A stretch of 51,582 nucleotides of DNA from CAYJEQ01 sp964369235 (GTDB lineage Bacteria > Bacillota > Clostridia > Oscillospirales > Ruminococcaceae): assembly GCA_964369235.1 (NCBI GenBank), contig CAYJEQ010000013.1, positions 1 to 51,582 of the forward strand, written 5' to 3'. The notes beneath the pieces were generated by a model. The model searched no databases and was not told the DNA's origin. It was given only the letters and a program-made list of their open reading frames with translations. Shown piece by piece: positions 34,303 through 43,065 of this stretch. The first letter of the stretch is position 1; each line of letters starts with the position of its first letter. A program made the position numbers and the translations under genes.

Positions 34303-36723
34303 TTATGAATCGTAGTTAGTGTCGATAATCATATTTACCTTTTTGTATAGATTAATTCTGCTAAACTCCTCCAGTGCCTGCCAAAGTAGTTTATAGGCGT
34401 CACTGTGGTGTTTATGCTTAATCTGTATCTGGTATCTAAACTTACCACCTGCCTTATACAAACTAGCCTGTACAGGGGATAATACCCTTACTGGTAGGTC
34501 TTTGTACTGGCTGGCAAGGTTTGTGATTATCTCTGCAGCCTTTTTAGCTGCTGCTTCTAAAAGGAGTTCATCCTCTGATACTAATCCTACAGAAGATATT
34601 TTACAAAATGGTGGATAAAGATTTAATTTTCTAAATACAATTTCCTCTTTGTAAAAAGCCTCGTAGTCTTGTTTTGCTCCACATCTAATTACTGTGTGGT
34701 CGCTGTTGGCTGTTTGGATATAGGCTCTGCCAGCCTTATCCCCTCTGCCACTGCGCCCTACCACCTGTGTAATAAGGGAGAATGCCTTCTCATAGCCTCT
34801 AAAATTCTGGCTATTAAGTAGCTGATCGGGATTAAGCACCCCTACTAGGGTAACATTGGGGAAGTTTAGCCCCTTTGCCACCATTTGGGTACCTAACATT
34901 ATATCGTAATCCCCTCGGGCAAATGCCTTAAAATTCTTATCATAGGCATCTCTTGACATGGTGGTGTCCATGTCCATTCTCAGCACCCTTGCCTCAGGGA
35001 AAAGTTTAGCTAATTCCTGTTCTACCATCTGAGTTCCTACACCCATATATCTAATCATCTCACTGCCACAGTCACCACAGGATTTAAGACTGCTGTCACT
35101 GTGACCACAGTAGTGGCACATGGCTTTGTTATTTTTAGAGTGATAGGTTAGAGGCAAATCACAGTTAGGGCATTTTATGGTTGTGGCACAGGAGGAACAT
35201 CTTATGGAAGTATTATGCCCTCGTCGGTTAAGTAGCAGTATGGACTGCTCCTTTGCCTGTAGATTAATGTACAGCTCCTCTACAATGTGACCACTTATGC
35301 CTACACTGTCGGACACTGCCACATCCTGTAATAAGTCCACTATATAAACCTCTGGCAGTTTACTACCTGTGTATCGCTCCCCTAGTTCCACTAGGGTGTA
35401 TCTGCCTGTTTTGCTATTGTAATAGCTTTCTATACTAGGGGTGGCTGAGGCTAGTAGCACCAGTGCATTGTGGTGACGACTGCGAAATATAGCCAAATCC
35501 CTTGCGTGAAACCTAGGTGATTTCTCACTTTTGTAGGTGTGTTCCTGCTCCTCGTCTATAACGATTAAACCGATATTTTTTAAAGGTGCAAAAACTGCCG
35601 ATCTAGTGCCTACCACCACATCTGCTCCACCGTCATTTATACGCTTCCACTCATCCATACGCTGTGACATGGTTAGGCTAGAGTGAAGCACTGCCACCCT
35701 ATCCCCAAATAATCCATGGAATTTCTCTACAGTTTGGGGGGTTAGGGAGATTTCTGGAACCATAATTATTGCTGTTTTGCCCTTGGCTACGGTGTCCTCC
35801 ACCAGTCGTAAAAACACACTGGTTTTACCACTGCCTGTTACTCCGTATAGTAGGGCTGTGTGGGGTTTTTCCCCTGTTAATAGCTGACTGAGTTTATCAT
35901 ATGCCTTGGTTTGGTCGGCAGTAAGGGTAATCTTATCCCCTCTTGCCATCACACCCTCATGAGGATTTCGGTAGCCTACCATTTCATAAAGGTTTACCAC
36001 CCCTTTACCAGCTAGGTTTTGCACCACATTCTTGGTAATAGGTAGCTGATATAGTAGCTCTTTAAGGGATATATCCCCCTGTAAAAGTAGCTCCTGTACT
36101 AGCTGTTGCTTAACAGTAAACTTATGGGCTACCTCTTTATTTAATGATACCATTACCGACTTCTCGTCCTGTATCTTCTGCTTGTCCGAGTATATCTGTA
36201 GCAGTATCTTTCTCTCTAGTAGATTATTTATATTTTTAACTAAATCCTTCTGGTTAATTAACTGGGTTAGCTTATCCAGTGGGAGTTTATTATTATTTGC
36301 CCTGATGTTATTAACAATTTCCTCCTCAGCTGGGGAAAACTGCTGTAGCTCCCAACCCTCTGCTAGGGTGTATATGCTGTTTAGCACCACACCTACCCCA
36401 GAAGGTAGAATAGCCTTAACACCGTCATAGTATCGACAGAAGGTATAATCATGCATAAACCTTACCATCTCTAGCATTTCCTGACCCAGTAGGGGACTGC
36501 TGTCTACCACCGAGGAGATTTCCTTGATTTTTGGGTTAATGTCCTGACTTTCTACTATGTCCATTACCAGTGCCATTCGTCTTTTATTATAACCACCAAA
36601 GGGTACTGTAACTCTGCTACCTACCTTGATTATCTCCTGATATTTAAGGGGGATGTAGTAGTCAAACTCCCTATCAAAGCTAACAGTGGCGTTGTCTATT
36701 ACCACCTTGGCAATCTTTCTCAT
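34303..36723 (-). CDS. priA: Primosomal protein N', replication restart helicase
   Basis: 3'-5' helicase that reloads the replisome at stalled forks. The 806-residue protein contains the N-terminal DNA-binding domain (FDREFDYYIP), Walker A GVTGSGKTS, DEEQEHTYKS (Walker B region), RFHARD, and eight zinc-binding Cys from CSSC, CPNC, CHYC and CGDC, then SGRGDKAGRAYIQT. ATG with AAAGGT 12 nt upstream. Order coaBC-priA-def-fmt is conserved in Firmicutes. Confidence 0.96.
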   Translation of the reverse strand: MRKIAKVVIDNATVSFDREFDYYIPLKYQEIIKVGSRVTVPFGGYNKRRMALVMDIVESQDINPKIKEISSVVDSSPLLGQEMLEMVRFMHDYTFCRYYDGVKAILPSGVGVVLNSIYTLAEGWELQQFSPAEEEIVNNIRANNNKLPLDKLTQLINQKDLVKNINNLLERKILLQIYSDKQKIQDEKSVMVSLNKEVAHKFTVKQQLVQELLLQGDISLKELLYQLPITKNVVQNLAGKGVVNLYEMVGYRNPHEGVMARGDKITLTADQTKAYDKLSQLLTGEKPHTALLYGVTGSGKTSVFLRLVEDTVAKGKTAIIMVPEISLTPQTVEKFHGLFGDRVAVLHSSLTMSQRMDEWKRINDGGADVVVGTRSAVFAPLKNIGLIVIDEEQEHTYKSEKSPRFHARDLAIFRSRHHNALVLLASATPSIESYYNSKTGRYTLVELGERYTGSKLPEVYIVDLLQDVAVSDSVGISGHIVEELYINLQAKEQSILLLNRRGHNTSIRCSSCATTIKCPNCDLPLTYHSKNNKAMCHYCGHSDSSLKSCGDCGSEMIRYMGVGTQMVEQELAKLFPEARVLRMDMDTTMSRDAYDKNFKAFARGDYDIMLGTQMVAKGLNFPNVTLVGVLNPDQLLNSQNFRGYEKAFSLITQVVGRSGRGDKAGRAYIQTANSDHTVIRCGAKQDYEAFYKEEIVFRKLNLYPPFCKISSVGLVSEDELLLEAAAKKAAEIITNLASQYKDLPVRVLSPVQASLYKAGGKFRYQIQIKHKHHSDAYKLLWQALEEFSRINLYKKVNMIIDTNYDS

Positions 36724-36765
36724 AAATACTTATATACCTTTCTGGCTGTTAGGGTTTACTAGGCC

Positions 36766-37959
36766 TTATTTCTGTAGTTCCACTATAGCATCTAGTATGC
36801 TGTGAGCAGTTTGGTATTTAGATAGCTGTGGCAGTTCTTTTACTGTGTCCTTTGTGATAAGGGTAACTATATTGCTATCCCCACCAAAGCCTGCGCCCTT
36901 AGTAGTAAGGCTGTTAGCCACAATCATATCTGCTGATTTTTTAGTAAGTTTACCTTTGGAGTTTTCCAGTAAATTCTCTGTTTCCATAGAAAAACCACAA
37001 ACAAACTGGTTACCCTTTACCTGTGCCACTGCTGATAGAATATCTGTAGTACGGTCAAGGTCAATAACCATATCTCCCTCTTTTTTCTTTATCTTATCTG
37101 TGGCTACAGTTTTTGGGCGATAATCTGCCACTGCTGCTGATTTAATCAGAATATCACAATAGGGAAACTCCTCCATTACTGCTTTACTCATCTCCTGGGC
37201 AGAAACCACAGGAATAATCTTAGCTCCCTTAACTGGGGGAAGATTTACCTTGCCACTTACTAATACCACCTGTGCCCCACGATGGACAGCTGCCCTAGCT
37301 AGGGCATAACCCATCTTACCACTGGAGTGGTTGGTTAAATATCTTACTGGATCCACTGCTTCACAGGTTGGCCCAGCTGTAACCAGGACTTTCTTACCAG
37401 TTAAATCTTTCTCATAGGCTATAAGGTTAATAACTGCCTCTAGTATTTCGCTAGGCTCTGCCATTCTGCCAGCGCCTATGTCGTTACAAGCAAGCATACC
37501 CTCTGCCCCATGAATTAGATTAATACCCAGTTCCTGTAGGCTATTCATATTTCGCTGGGTTACAGGATTATTAAACATACCTGTATTCATAGCTGTTGCC
37601 ACTAATTTAGGACAACTTGCTGCTAATAGAGTGGTGGATAGCATATCATCTGCAATACCTGTTGCCATCTTGGCAATAATATTTGCTGTGGCTGGGGCGA
37701 TAACTGCTATATCTGCCTTTTTTGCCAGTGATATATGCTGTACATCCCACTGGAAATTCCTATCAAATGTATCTACGGACACAGGATTTTTACTTAGAGT
37801 TTCCAGTGTTAAAGGGGTGATAAATTCACAGGCACTTTTAGTCATAACCACATGTACTGTTGCCCCCTCCTTGATTAATAGGGAGCATAGCATTGCTGAT
37901 TTATAGGCTGCAATACCTCCTGTTATTCCCAGTAGCACGGTTTTTCCCTGTAGTAACAT
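36766..37959 (-). CDS. coaBC: Phosphopantothenoylcysteine synthetase/decarboxylase
   Basis: Bifunctional enzyme for two steps of coenzyme A synthesis, upstream of coaD. From ATG 37959 the length is 397 residues, the usual size. The N-terminal flavoprotein decarboxylase has GITGGIAAYKS, the active-site HISLAKKAD, and TAMNTGMF. The C-terminal synthetase has VTAGPTCEAVDPVRYLTNHSSGKMG and KIKKKEGD. A longer frame from 38016 is rejected because GGAGG precedes ATG 37959 at about 10 nt and the extra residues are hydrophobic and not in the family. Confidence 0.95.
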   Translation of the reverse strand: MLLQGKTVLLGITGGIAAYKSAMLCSLLIKEGATVHVVMTKSACEFITPLTLETLSKNPVSVDTFDRNFQWDVQHISLAKKADIAVIAPATANIIAKMATGIADDMLSTTLLAASCPKLVATAMNTGMFNNPVTQRNMNSLQELGINLIHGAEGMLACNDIGAGRMAEPSEILEAVINLIAYEKDLTGKKVLVTAGPTCEAVDPVRYLTNHSSGKMGYALARAAVHRGAQVVLVSGKVNLPPVKGAKIIPVVSAQEMSKAVMEEFPYCDILIKSAAVADYRPKTVATDKIKKKEGDMVIDLDRTTDILSAVAQVKGNQFVCGFSMETENLLENSKGKLTKKSADMIVANSLTTKGAGFGGDSNIVTLITKDTVKELPQLSKYQTAHSILDAIVELQK

Positions 37960-37983
37960 CCTTTGTAATCCTCCTTTTTTGAT

Positions 37984-38044
37984 AGTTATTAAATAGCCAA
38001 AAGCCGCCAGTAGCATTATTTGCTTGGCGGTTTTGTAGTTTTTT
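37984..38044. repeat. Stem-loop between rpoZ and coaBC
   Basis: AAAGCCGCCA pairs with TGGCGGTTTT around a 15-nt loop. On the plus strand it resembles a terminator (T-run at 38038-38045), but no plus-strand gene precedes it. On the minus strand it stands behind rpoZ. Confidence 0.4.
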
Positions 38045-38053
38045 TATTATGTT

Positions 38054-38254
38054 TTAGTCGTGCTGAGAGTAGTCTGCTTTACATTTACCTTCTGCAAACT
38101 CCTCTACTGCTAGTTTTACTGGCTTAGCTTCTAGGGATACTCTATCCTCTTCTGCTATAATGGCAATATCTCTTGCTCTTTTTGCCACTGCCACTACAAA
38201 CTTATAATAGCTATCTTCTTTTTTAATAATCTGCGACATTGCTGGTCTTAACAT
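38054..38254 (-). CDS. rpoZ: RNA polymerase omega subunit
   Basis: Assists assembly of RNA polymerase by binding beta-prime. The 66-residue protein starts MLRPAMSQI and has YYKFVVAVAKRARDIA, which covers the conserved alpha-2 region of omega, and KPVKLAVEEFAEGK. A longer frame (to 38344) would overlap gmk; AAAGGG 8 nt before ATG 38254 sets the start. Order gmk-rpoZ-coaBC is standard. Confidence 0.92.
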   Translation of the reverse strand: MLRPAMSQIIKKEDSYYKFVVAVAKRARDIAIIAEEDRVSLEAKPVKLAVEEFAEGKCKADYSQHD

Positions 38255-38294
38255 AAATATTTCCCTTTCAACTGGCCGTAGCCTACATAATTTA

Positions 38295-38906
38295 TTATAT
38301 TCCCCATAGAATGTGCTTAATAAGTTCTTCCATTCTATTTCCACTACATCTTGCTGCTGATAACACTGTTTCTATCTGCTCTATGGCTGGCTGTAACTGA
38401 TCATTGACTATTACATAGTCATAGATACCTGCTTTGGATATTTCTTCCTTAGCTGCCGATAGACGCTTCTCAATCTGCTGGGTTGTTTCAGTACCTCTGC
38501 CTGTTAGCCTGTCTTTTAACACCTGATAGGAGGGAGGCATTACAAATACCATTACTGCCTGTGGCAGTTTTTTCTTAATCTGTACTGCACCTTGTACCTC
38601 TATCTCTAGCACAACATCTCTGCCTTCATTAAGATGGTTTTCCACCATGGATTTAGGTGTACCGTAGAAATTATCCCCATATAGGGCATACTCTAACATA
38701 TCCTCGCTATCCACCATGGATTTAAACTGATCCTTTGTGATAAAGTGATAGTTCACCCCGTCAACCTCTCCAGGTCGTGGCTCTCTAGTAGTTGCCGATA
38801 CGGACACTACTATATTTTCGTTGCGCTGTAGCACTTCATTTAATAGGGTTCCCTTGCCTACGCCTGATGGCCCTGATAGCACTATTAAAAGTCCTCTGTT
38901 ATTCAT
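38295..38906 (-). CDS. gmk: Guanylate kinase
   Basis: Converts GMP to GDP. The 203-residue protein has the P-loop GPSGVGKGTL, the GMP-binding SATTREPRPGEVDGVNYHF and the LID region LTGRGTET. Its ATG overlaps the remA stop by 8 bp, with AAAGG inside remA, so translation is coupled. Confidence 0.96.
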   Translation of the reverse strand: MNNRGLLIVLSGPSGVGKGTLLNEVLQRNENIVVSVSATTREPRPGEVDGVNYHFITKDQFKSMVDSEDMLEYALYGDNFYGTPKSMVENHLNEGRDVVLEIEVQGAVQIKKKLPQAVMVFVMPPSYQVLKDRLTGRGTETTQQIEKRLSAAKEEISKAGIYDYVIVNDQLQPAIEQIETVLSAARCSGNRMEELIKHILWGI

Positions 38907-39165
38907 CCTTTACAGTATCCTCTCTATTGTCAAAGCCCTCTAGTCGATTTGCCACCGTTTCCGGTGGGATTGCCGACAGTATTACATGGTCGGAGTTAGT
39001 AATAATTACTGCTCTAGTTTTTCTGCCATAACTGGCATCTATTAAGGTTCCACCTTCTTTGGCGTCCTGTACAATACGCTTAATAGGTGCTGATTCTGGG
39101 GTTACAATAGCTACAATTCTATCTACTGCTACCATATTGCCAAAACCGATATTTATTAGCTTCAC
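38899..39165 (-). CDS. remA: RemA-type extracellular matrix regulator (DUF370)
   Basis: Small DNA-binding protein of the RemA family, an activator of matrix and osmotic genes in Bacillus. The 88-residue protein begins MKLINIGFGNMV and keeps the RIVAIVTPESAPIKR and ASYGRKTRAVIITNSDHVILSA stretches (split here). Start is GTG with AAGGAGG 7 nt upstream. The order yicC-remA-gmk-rpoZ is typical for Firmicutes. Confidence 0.93.
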   Translation of the reverse strand: MKLINIGFGNMVAVDRIVAIVTPESAPIKRIVQDAKEGGTLIDASYGRKTRAVIITNSDHVILSAIPPETVANRLEGFDNREDTVKDE

Positions 39166-39205
39166 TAGGTCGCCTCCTTACTTGGTTATGTGGAAATCTT
39201 ATAGA

Positions 39206-40084
39206 CTACTCTATATTCTGTATCTGCTCACGAATTTTCTCAATCTCAGCCTTAATCTCCACTACAATTCTAGAAATGTGGATATCTTGGCATTTAGAGC
39301 CGATGGTATTGGCTTCACGATTAAACTCCTGTACTAGAAAATCCAGTTTTCTCCCTACTGCACCACCTGTATTTAAAAAGGCTCTGCACTGGTTAATATG
39401 GCTTTTTAGTCTTACGGTTTCCTCGTCTACAGCTGTTTTCTCAGCAAATATTGCTGCCTCGGTAAGTATTCTCTGATCCTCAACCTTAACATCTTTTAGA
39501 AGTTCCTTTAGCTTATCGTAAAGTTTATTTCTATAAGCGTTTACAGTTTCTGGGGAGCTTTCCTCCACCTGAGTTACATAGTTTTCTATGGTAATCAGTC
39601 TAGCTTCGATGTCTTCTTTTAGTCTAGCACCTTCTGCTTCTCTCATGGAGATAAATCTACCTAGTGCTTCCTCAGCTACTAGCTGTACCCCTTCCCATAC
39701 CTTATCCTCATCATCGCTAAGTTTCTGTATGGTGAATATATCGCTAAATCTGCTAATAGAGGTAAGGCTCATATCGTCATGCAGCCCTTCGGTTTCTGCT
39801 AGATCTCTTAGGGCGTCTATATATGCTTTAGCTAAATCTTTATTTATCTTTACATTTGTAGTAGTGCCTTCCATATTAACTATGGTTAAGCTTACATCTA
39901 CCTTACCACGGGATATGCTTTTCTGAGTATAGCTTTTAAGCTTGTCCTCTAGGTAGCCGTAGCTTCTAGGTATTCTGGAATAAAACTCAAAATAACGATG
40001 GTTTACAGATTTAACCTCTAAGGTTATATCTCTGCCATCAATAAGTTGCTGGGCTCTGCCGTAACCGGTCATACTTTTTATCAT
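39206..40084 (-). CDS. YicC/YloC family endoribonuclease
   Basis: A 292-residue protein of the YicC family, for which members in E. coli and Bacillus act as endoribonucleases that affect RNA decay. Hallmarks are the N-terminal MIKSMTGYGRA, EVKSVNHRYFE, and the C-terminal GRKLDFLVQEFNREANTIGSK. ATG with AGAGGGG 10 nt upstream. First gene of the yicC-remA-gmk-rpoZ-coaBC run, 119 bp after the 40204 gene. Confidence 0.92.
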   Translation of the reverse strand: MIKSMTGYGRAQQLIDGRDITLEVKSVNHRYFEFYSRIPRSYGYLEDKLKSYTQKSISRGKVDVSLTIVNMEGTTTNVKINKDLAKAYIDALRDLAETEGLHDDMSLTSISRFSDIFTIQKLSDDEDKVWEGVQLVAEEALGRFISMREAEGARLKEDIEARLITIENYVTQVEESSPETVNAYRNKLYDKLKELLKDVKVEDQRILTEAAIFAEKTAVDEETVRLKSHINQCRAFLNTGGAVGRKLDFLVQEFNREANTIGSKCQDIHISRIVVEIKAEIEKIREQIQNIE

Positions 40085-40203
40085 ATATGGAAAACCCCTC
40101 TTTGTTAAGATTTATTAGTAGGTCGCTAAATCCCACAGTTATTCACTGTAGATTAATACTTAATTATACCTTGTTATTACTGGAGTTGTCAACAGTTTTG
40201 CTA

Positions 40204-40608
40204 CTACTGTCCTTCCTTATTACAGCCACCACAACCGGTGCATTTATGGGTAGAGGTAAAGAATTTATAGATATAATCCCCCTGTACCACATACCCCTGC
40301 TTATCTAGTGTATCTGCAAAGCCCTCTGCTATATCCTTAGTAAATCCATAATAGAGCATATTCTCATTAGCTGATTTATCAAAAAGTGCTCGTAGTAGCC
40401 CATCTGCCAGTGCAGTTATATACTCACTCTCTAGCTGATCTGTAATATTTAGGTGACAGACAGTTACCCTAGAATTTTCTAGGTATCCTACCACCATTCC
40501 TACATATTTCTCATCTAGTATAGCTTCATAGCCATAGGCGGTGTTTTTTGGGGTAGGCAGTTTCTCTTTTAGAATATCCATATCCTTGATTAATTTTAAC
40601 TTTAACAT
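40204..40608 (-). CDS. Unknown small protein with Cys-rich tail
   Basis: A 134-residue protein that I do not recognise. The body mixes strands and helices and has a GNAT-like feel (VGMVVGYLENSRVTVCHLN, then a long helix and YYGFTKD), but the acetyl-CoA loop is not visible. It ends HKCTGCGGCNKEGQ, a CxxCxxC metal-binding-type tail with a preceding His. From ATG 40608, AAAGGA stands 11 nt upstream; an earlier in-frame ATG (40620) overlaps that site. It lies between rluB and yicC. Confidence 0.6.
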   Translation of the reverse strand: MLKLKLIKDMDILKEKLPTPKNTAYGYEAILDEKYVGMVVGYLENSRVTVCHLNITDQLESEYITALADGLLRALFDKSANENMLYYGFTKDIAEGFADTLDKQGYVVQGDYIYKFFTSTHKCTGCGGCNKEGQ

Positions 40609-40701
40609 ATTTATGACCATCCTTTATAAGATAGAGTAGTTTTCCCTGTGTAAAACAGAGAAAAACTCACCCTCCCAAAAATCACCACGGATTATTTTAT
40701 C

Positions 40702-41598
40702 CTAGTCCTGTATCGTTCTAGGCTTTCTATCGCCGAATTTCTTATCGCCGAATTTTTTACCTGCTGGGTTTTTCCCTGCAAATTTCTTAGTGCCATTTTT
40801 AGCAGCTCGTTTTGCAGCGTCCTTAACAGCCTGTTTTCTCTTATCCTGATTACCCTGCTTAGATGGATCCTGCTTAATAGAGTTTCTAATAGCAGAAAGC
40901 TCTAGTGGGGTAAGTTCTCTCCACTCACCTGGCTTTAACATACCTAGTTTTAGTGGACCGATGGAGCTTCTTTTCAGTCTAGCTACTTCTAGTCCTACTG
41001 CTTCACACATCTTTCTAATCTGACGGTTTCTACCTTCGGTAATGGTTATCTGTAGCACTACTCTCCCTGGATCCTGTGATATTACATGAACCTGTGCTGG
41101 CAGTGTCATTTTGCCATCAATTTCCACCCCTGTGGAAAGCTGGATTAGCTTCTCATCATCTACTGACGGACGGACTGTTACACGATATGTTTTAGAAATG
41201 TGGTTTGATGGGTGCATTACCGTATTGGCAAAATTACCATCGTTTGTCATTAACAGCAGTCCTTCACTGTCCTTATCCAGTCTACCTACTGGATAAACCT
41301 TAGCTGGTGCGTCTTCACATAGCTGAGCTGTACAGCGTCTGCCCATCTCATCCTGCATAGTGGTTACATACCCTCTAGGTTTGTGTAGCATAATGTACAC
41401 ACGATCAATCTTCTTCTGGAAGTATACTCTCTCGCCCTCAATAGCGATAATGTCCTTCCTTACATTCACAGGGTGCCCTATCTTAGCAGGTCTGCCATTT
41501 ACTGTAATTTTTCCCTGCTTAACATACTCCTCTGCCTTTCTTCTTGACAGTATTCCGTTGTCCGACAGTACCTTTTGAATTCTAATTCCCTGAGTCAT
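40702..41598 (-). CDS. rluB: Ribosomal large-subunit pseudouridine synthase, RluB/RsuA type
   Basis: Makes pseudouridine in 23S rRNA (position 2605 in E. coli). The 298-residue protein has the S4 domain (IRIQKVLSDNGILSRRKAEE), the catalytic GRLDKDSEGLLLMTNDG with the key Asp, and EGRNRQIRKM. The C-terminal ~50 residues are a Lys/Gly-rich basic tail with KKFGDKKFGD repeats, likely to bind rRNA. The exact rRNA site is inferred from the family. ATG with AAAGGA 7 nt upstream. Confidence 0.9.
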   Translation of the reverse strand: MTQGIRIQKVLSDNGILSRRKAEEYVKQGKITVNGRPAKIGHPVNVRKDIIAIEGERVYFQKKIDRVYIMLHKPRGYVTTMQDEMGRRCTAQLCEDAPAKVYPVGRLDKDSEGLLLMTNDGNFANTVMHPSNHISKTYRVTVRPSVDDEKLIQLSTGVEIDGKMTLPAQVHVISQDPGRVVLQITITEGRNRQIRKMCEAVGLEVARLKRSSIGPLKLGMLKPGEWRELTPLELSAIRNSIKQDPSKQGNQDKRKQAVKDAAKRAAKNGTKKFAGKNPAGKKFGDKKFGDRKPRTIQD

Positions 41599-41616
41599 AT
41601 TTCTTTCCTTTCATCT

Positions 41617-41695
41617 ACTTAAAATGCAAATTTTAAGTTCACTTCCCGCCTCACGGCGTTACTAATTCTCTGTGTCTTTACAGAGAAGCTTCTCT
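41617..41695. repeat. Hairpin string with a shared middle arm, dac-rluB gap
   Basis: A 9-bp stem (41617-41625 with 41630-41638), a small CGCC-GGCG stem, then TTCTCTGT (41666-41673) pairing with ACAGAGAA (41680-41687), whose AGAGAA also forms the perfect palindrome AGAGAAGCTTCTCT (41682-41695). The middle arm can therefore choose between two partners. The palindrome reaches into the dac stop codon. Confidence 0.65.
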
Positions 41696-42800
41696 ATATA
41701 AAAATACCCTTTAGCCTATCTAGTAAGCTTTGCTTTTTCTCTGGCTGTGGTATATTTATCTCTCTATCTGAATAAATCTGGCTGGTTAACAGCACCTGTC
41801 CCTCTAGGCTAACTACCATCTCTCCTAGATATTCACCTTTGGCAATAGGTGGCTGTAGCCACTGGACTATGTTGTAGTCTATGGTAAGCTCATCTAACTG
41901 CTCTGGATAAAGGGTAACATGTAGCACCTGAGAAAACTCAGGCTCTATTCCTATATAGCTAAGGTCTAGACTATCTGTAATATAGGATATATCAATTCTA
42001 TCCAGTTTGGCAAAATAATAATCATAAAGCTCTCTATGAACCTGATAATCATTATTACAGTTTAGGGTAACTACAATTAAACTTTCCATGCCTAGTGTTG
42101 CTGATGTTACAAGACAACGACCGGCATCATCGGTAAGCCCAGTCTTTACTCCTGTGGCAGCCGAGTAGCTTTCTAGGAGTTTATTGTAGTTTTTAAGGGT
42201 TCTTTCCTCCGGTGGATTGCCAAATTCCACAGTGGCATAGCTAAGTCCTGCAATCTCACGAAAAACAGGGTTTTCCATGGCATACTGGGTAAGCAGTGCC
42301 AAATCCCTAGCTGTGGTGTAATGTTCTGGGGCATCTAACCCTGAAGGGGTCACAAAGGAAGTATCATAAAGTCCCAGTTCAAGGGCTTTATCATTCATCA
42401 TCTTTGCAAATGCCTCATAACTACCACCTATTCTAAGGGCTGTAACATTGGCTGCATCATTGCCTGAGGGTAGCATCATTCCATAGGCTAAATCTCTAAG
42501 GGTAACGGTGTCCCCTTCCCTTAGCCCCATAGAGGAGCCCTCTACCATAATAGGCTCAGCCTCCACCACAAAGGGGGTATCTATGTCCTGTTGCTCCAAT
42601 AGTATTATAGTGGTCATAATCTTGGTGGTACTTGCCATGGCTAGTTTATTATTAATATTCTCACCATAGAGTATCCTACCACTATCTGCTTCCATTACAA
42701 TTACTGCTGAGGCAGTGGTAATCTGTGGTGGTAAAGCCTCAGCCACTGCCACCACACTCATAACAACTGCCATAATTAATGTAAAAATTATCTTTCTCAC
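41694..42800 (-). CDS. D-alanyl-D-alanine carboxypeptidase (S11 family)
   Basis: Penicillin-binding protein 5-like enzyme that trims the terminal D-Ala from peptidoglycan stem peptides. The 368-residue protein has a signal peptide (1-22), the three active-site motifs STTK, SGN (PSGNDAA) and KTG (VKTGLTDDAG), and a C-terminal beta domain. The end carries a basic, possibly amphipathic anchor (LLDRLKGIF). Closest to DacF/DacB of spore formers; next to ytfJ, it may act in cortex or vegetative wall. GTG start with AGGTGA 6 nt upstream. Confidence 0.92.
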   Translation of the reverse strand: MRKIIFTLIMAVVMSVVAVAEALPPQITTASAVIVMEADSGRILYGENINNKLAMASTTKIMTTIILLEQQDIDTPFVVEAEPIMVEGSSMGLREGDTVTLRDLAYGMMLPSGNDAANVTALRIGGSYEAFAKMMNDKALELGLYDTSFVTPSGLDAPEHYTTARDLALLTQYAMENPVFREIAGLSYATVEFGNPPEERTLKNYNKLLESYSAATGVKTGLTDDAGRCLVTSATLGMESLIVVTLNCNNDYQVHRELYDYYFAKLDRIDISYITDSLDLSYIGIEPEFSQVLHVTLYPEQLDELTIDYNIVQWLQPPIAKGEYLGEMVVSLEGQVLLTSQIYSDREINIPQPEKKQSLLDRLKGIFI

Positions 42801-42864
42801 TACATATCACCTACATTTATAAGATAATCTAGGATATGCAGAGAGCATTTCTATTATGCTAAGT

Positions 42865-43026
42865 AGGGGCGAACCTATGTGTTCGCCCTATAAGGGTGAA
42901 ATAGTGAAAAACGAAAAGTTATGGTGAAAATCTCCCACATTCTATTTAAATATGTGGCAAAGCCACTCCTACACCAGCCAATGTAATTGGGTGTATTCAC
43001 TATTACCCAGCCAATGCAATTGGCTG
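42865..43026. repeat. Cluster of short palindromic repeats between ytfJ and dac
   Basis: The gap holds a GGGCGAAC-GTTCGCCC hairpin (42866-42889) like those ending the elements at 14.8 and 24.6 kb, the third GTGGC-GCCAC repeat (42940-42972, minus), and two CAGCCAAT-ATTGGCTG type hairpins (about 42971-42994, imperfect, and 43008-43026, perfect 8 bp). No gene is present. Confidence 0.65.
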
Positions 43027-43065
43027 TATTAACTTATAGATAATCCTAACACAGTTAGGGGTTAT

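Noticed and set aside
37984..38045. Plus-strand terminator between rpoZ and coaBC
   Set aside because: There is no plus-strand gene or promoter nearby for it to serve; kept only as a stem-loop.
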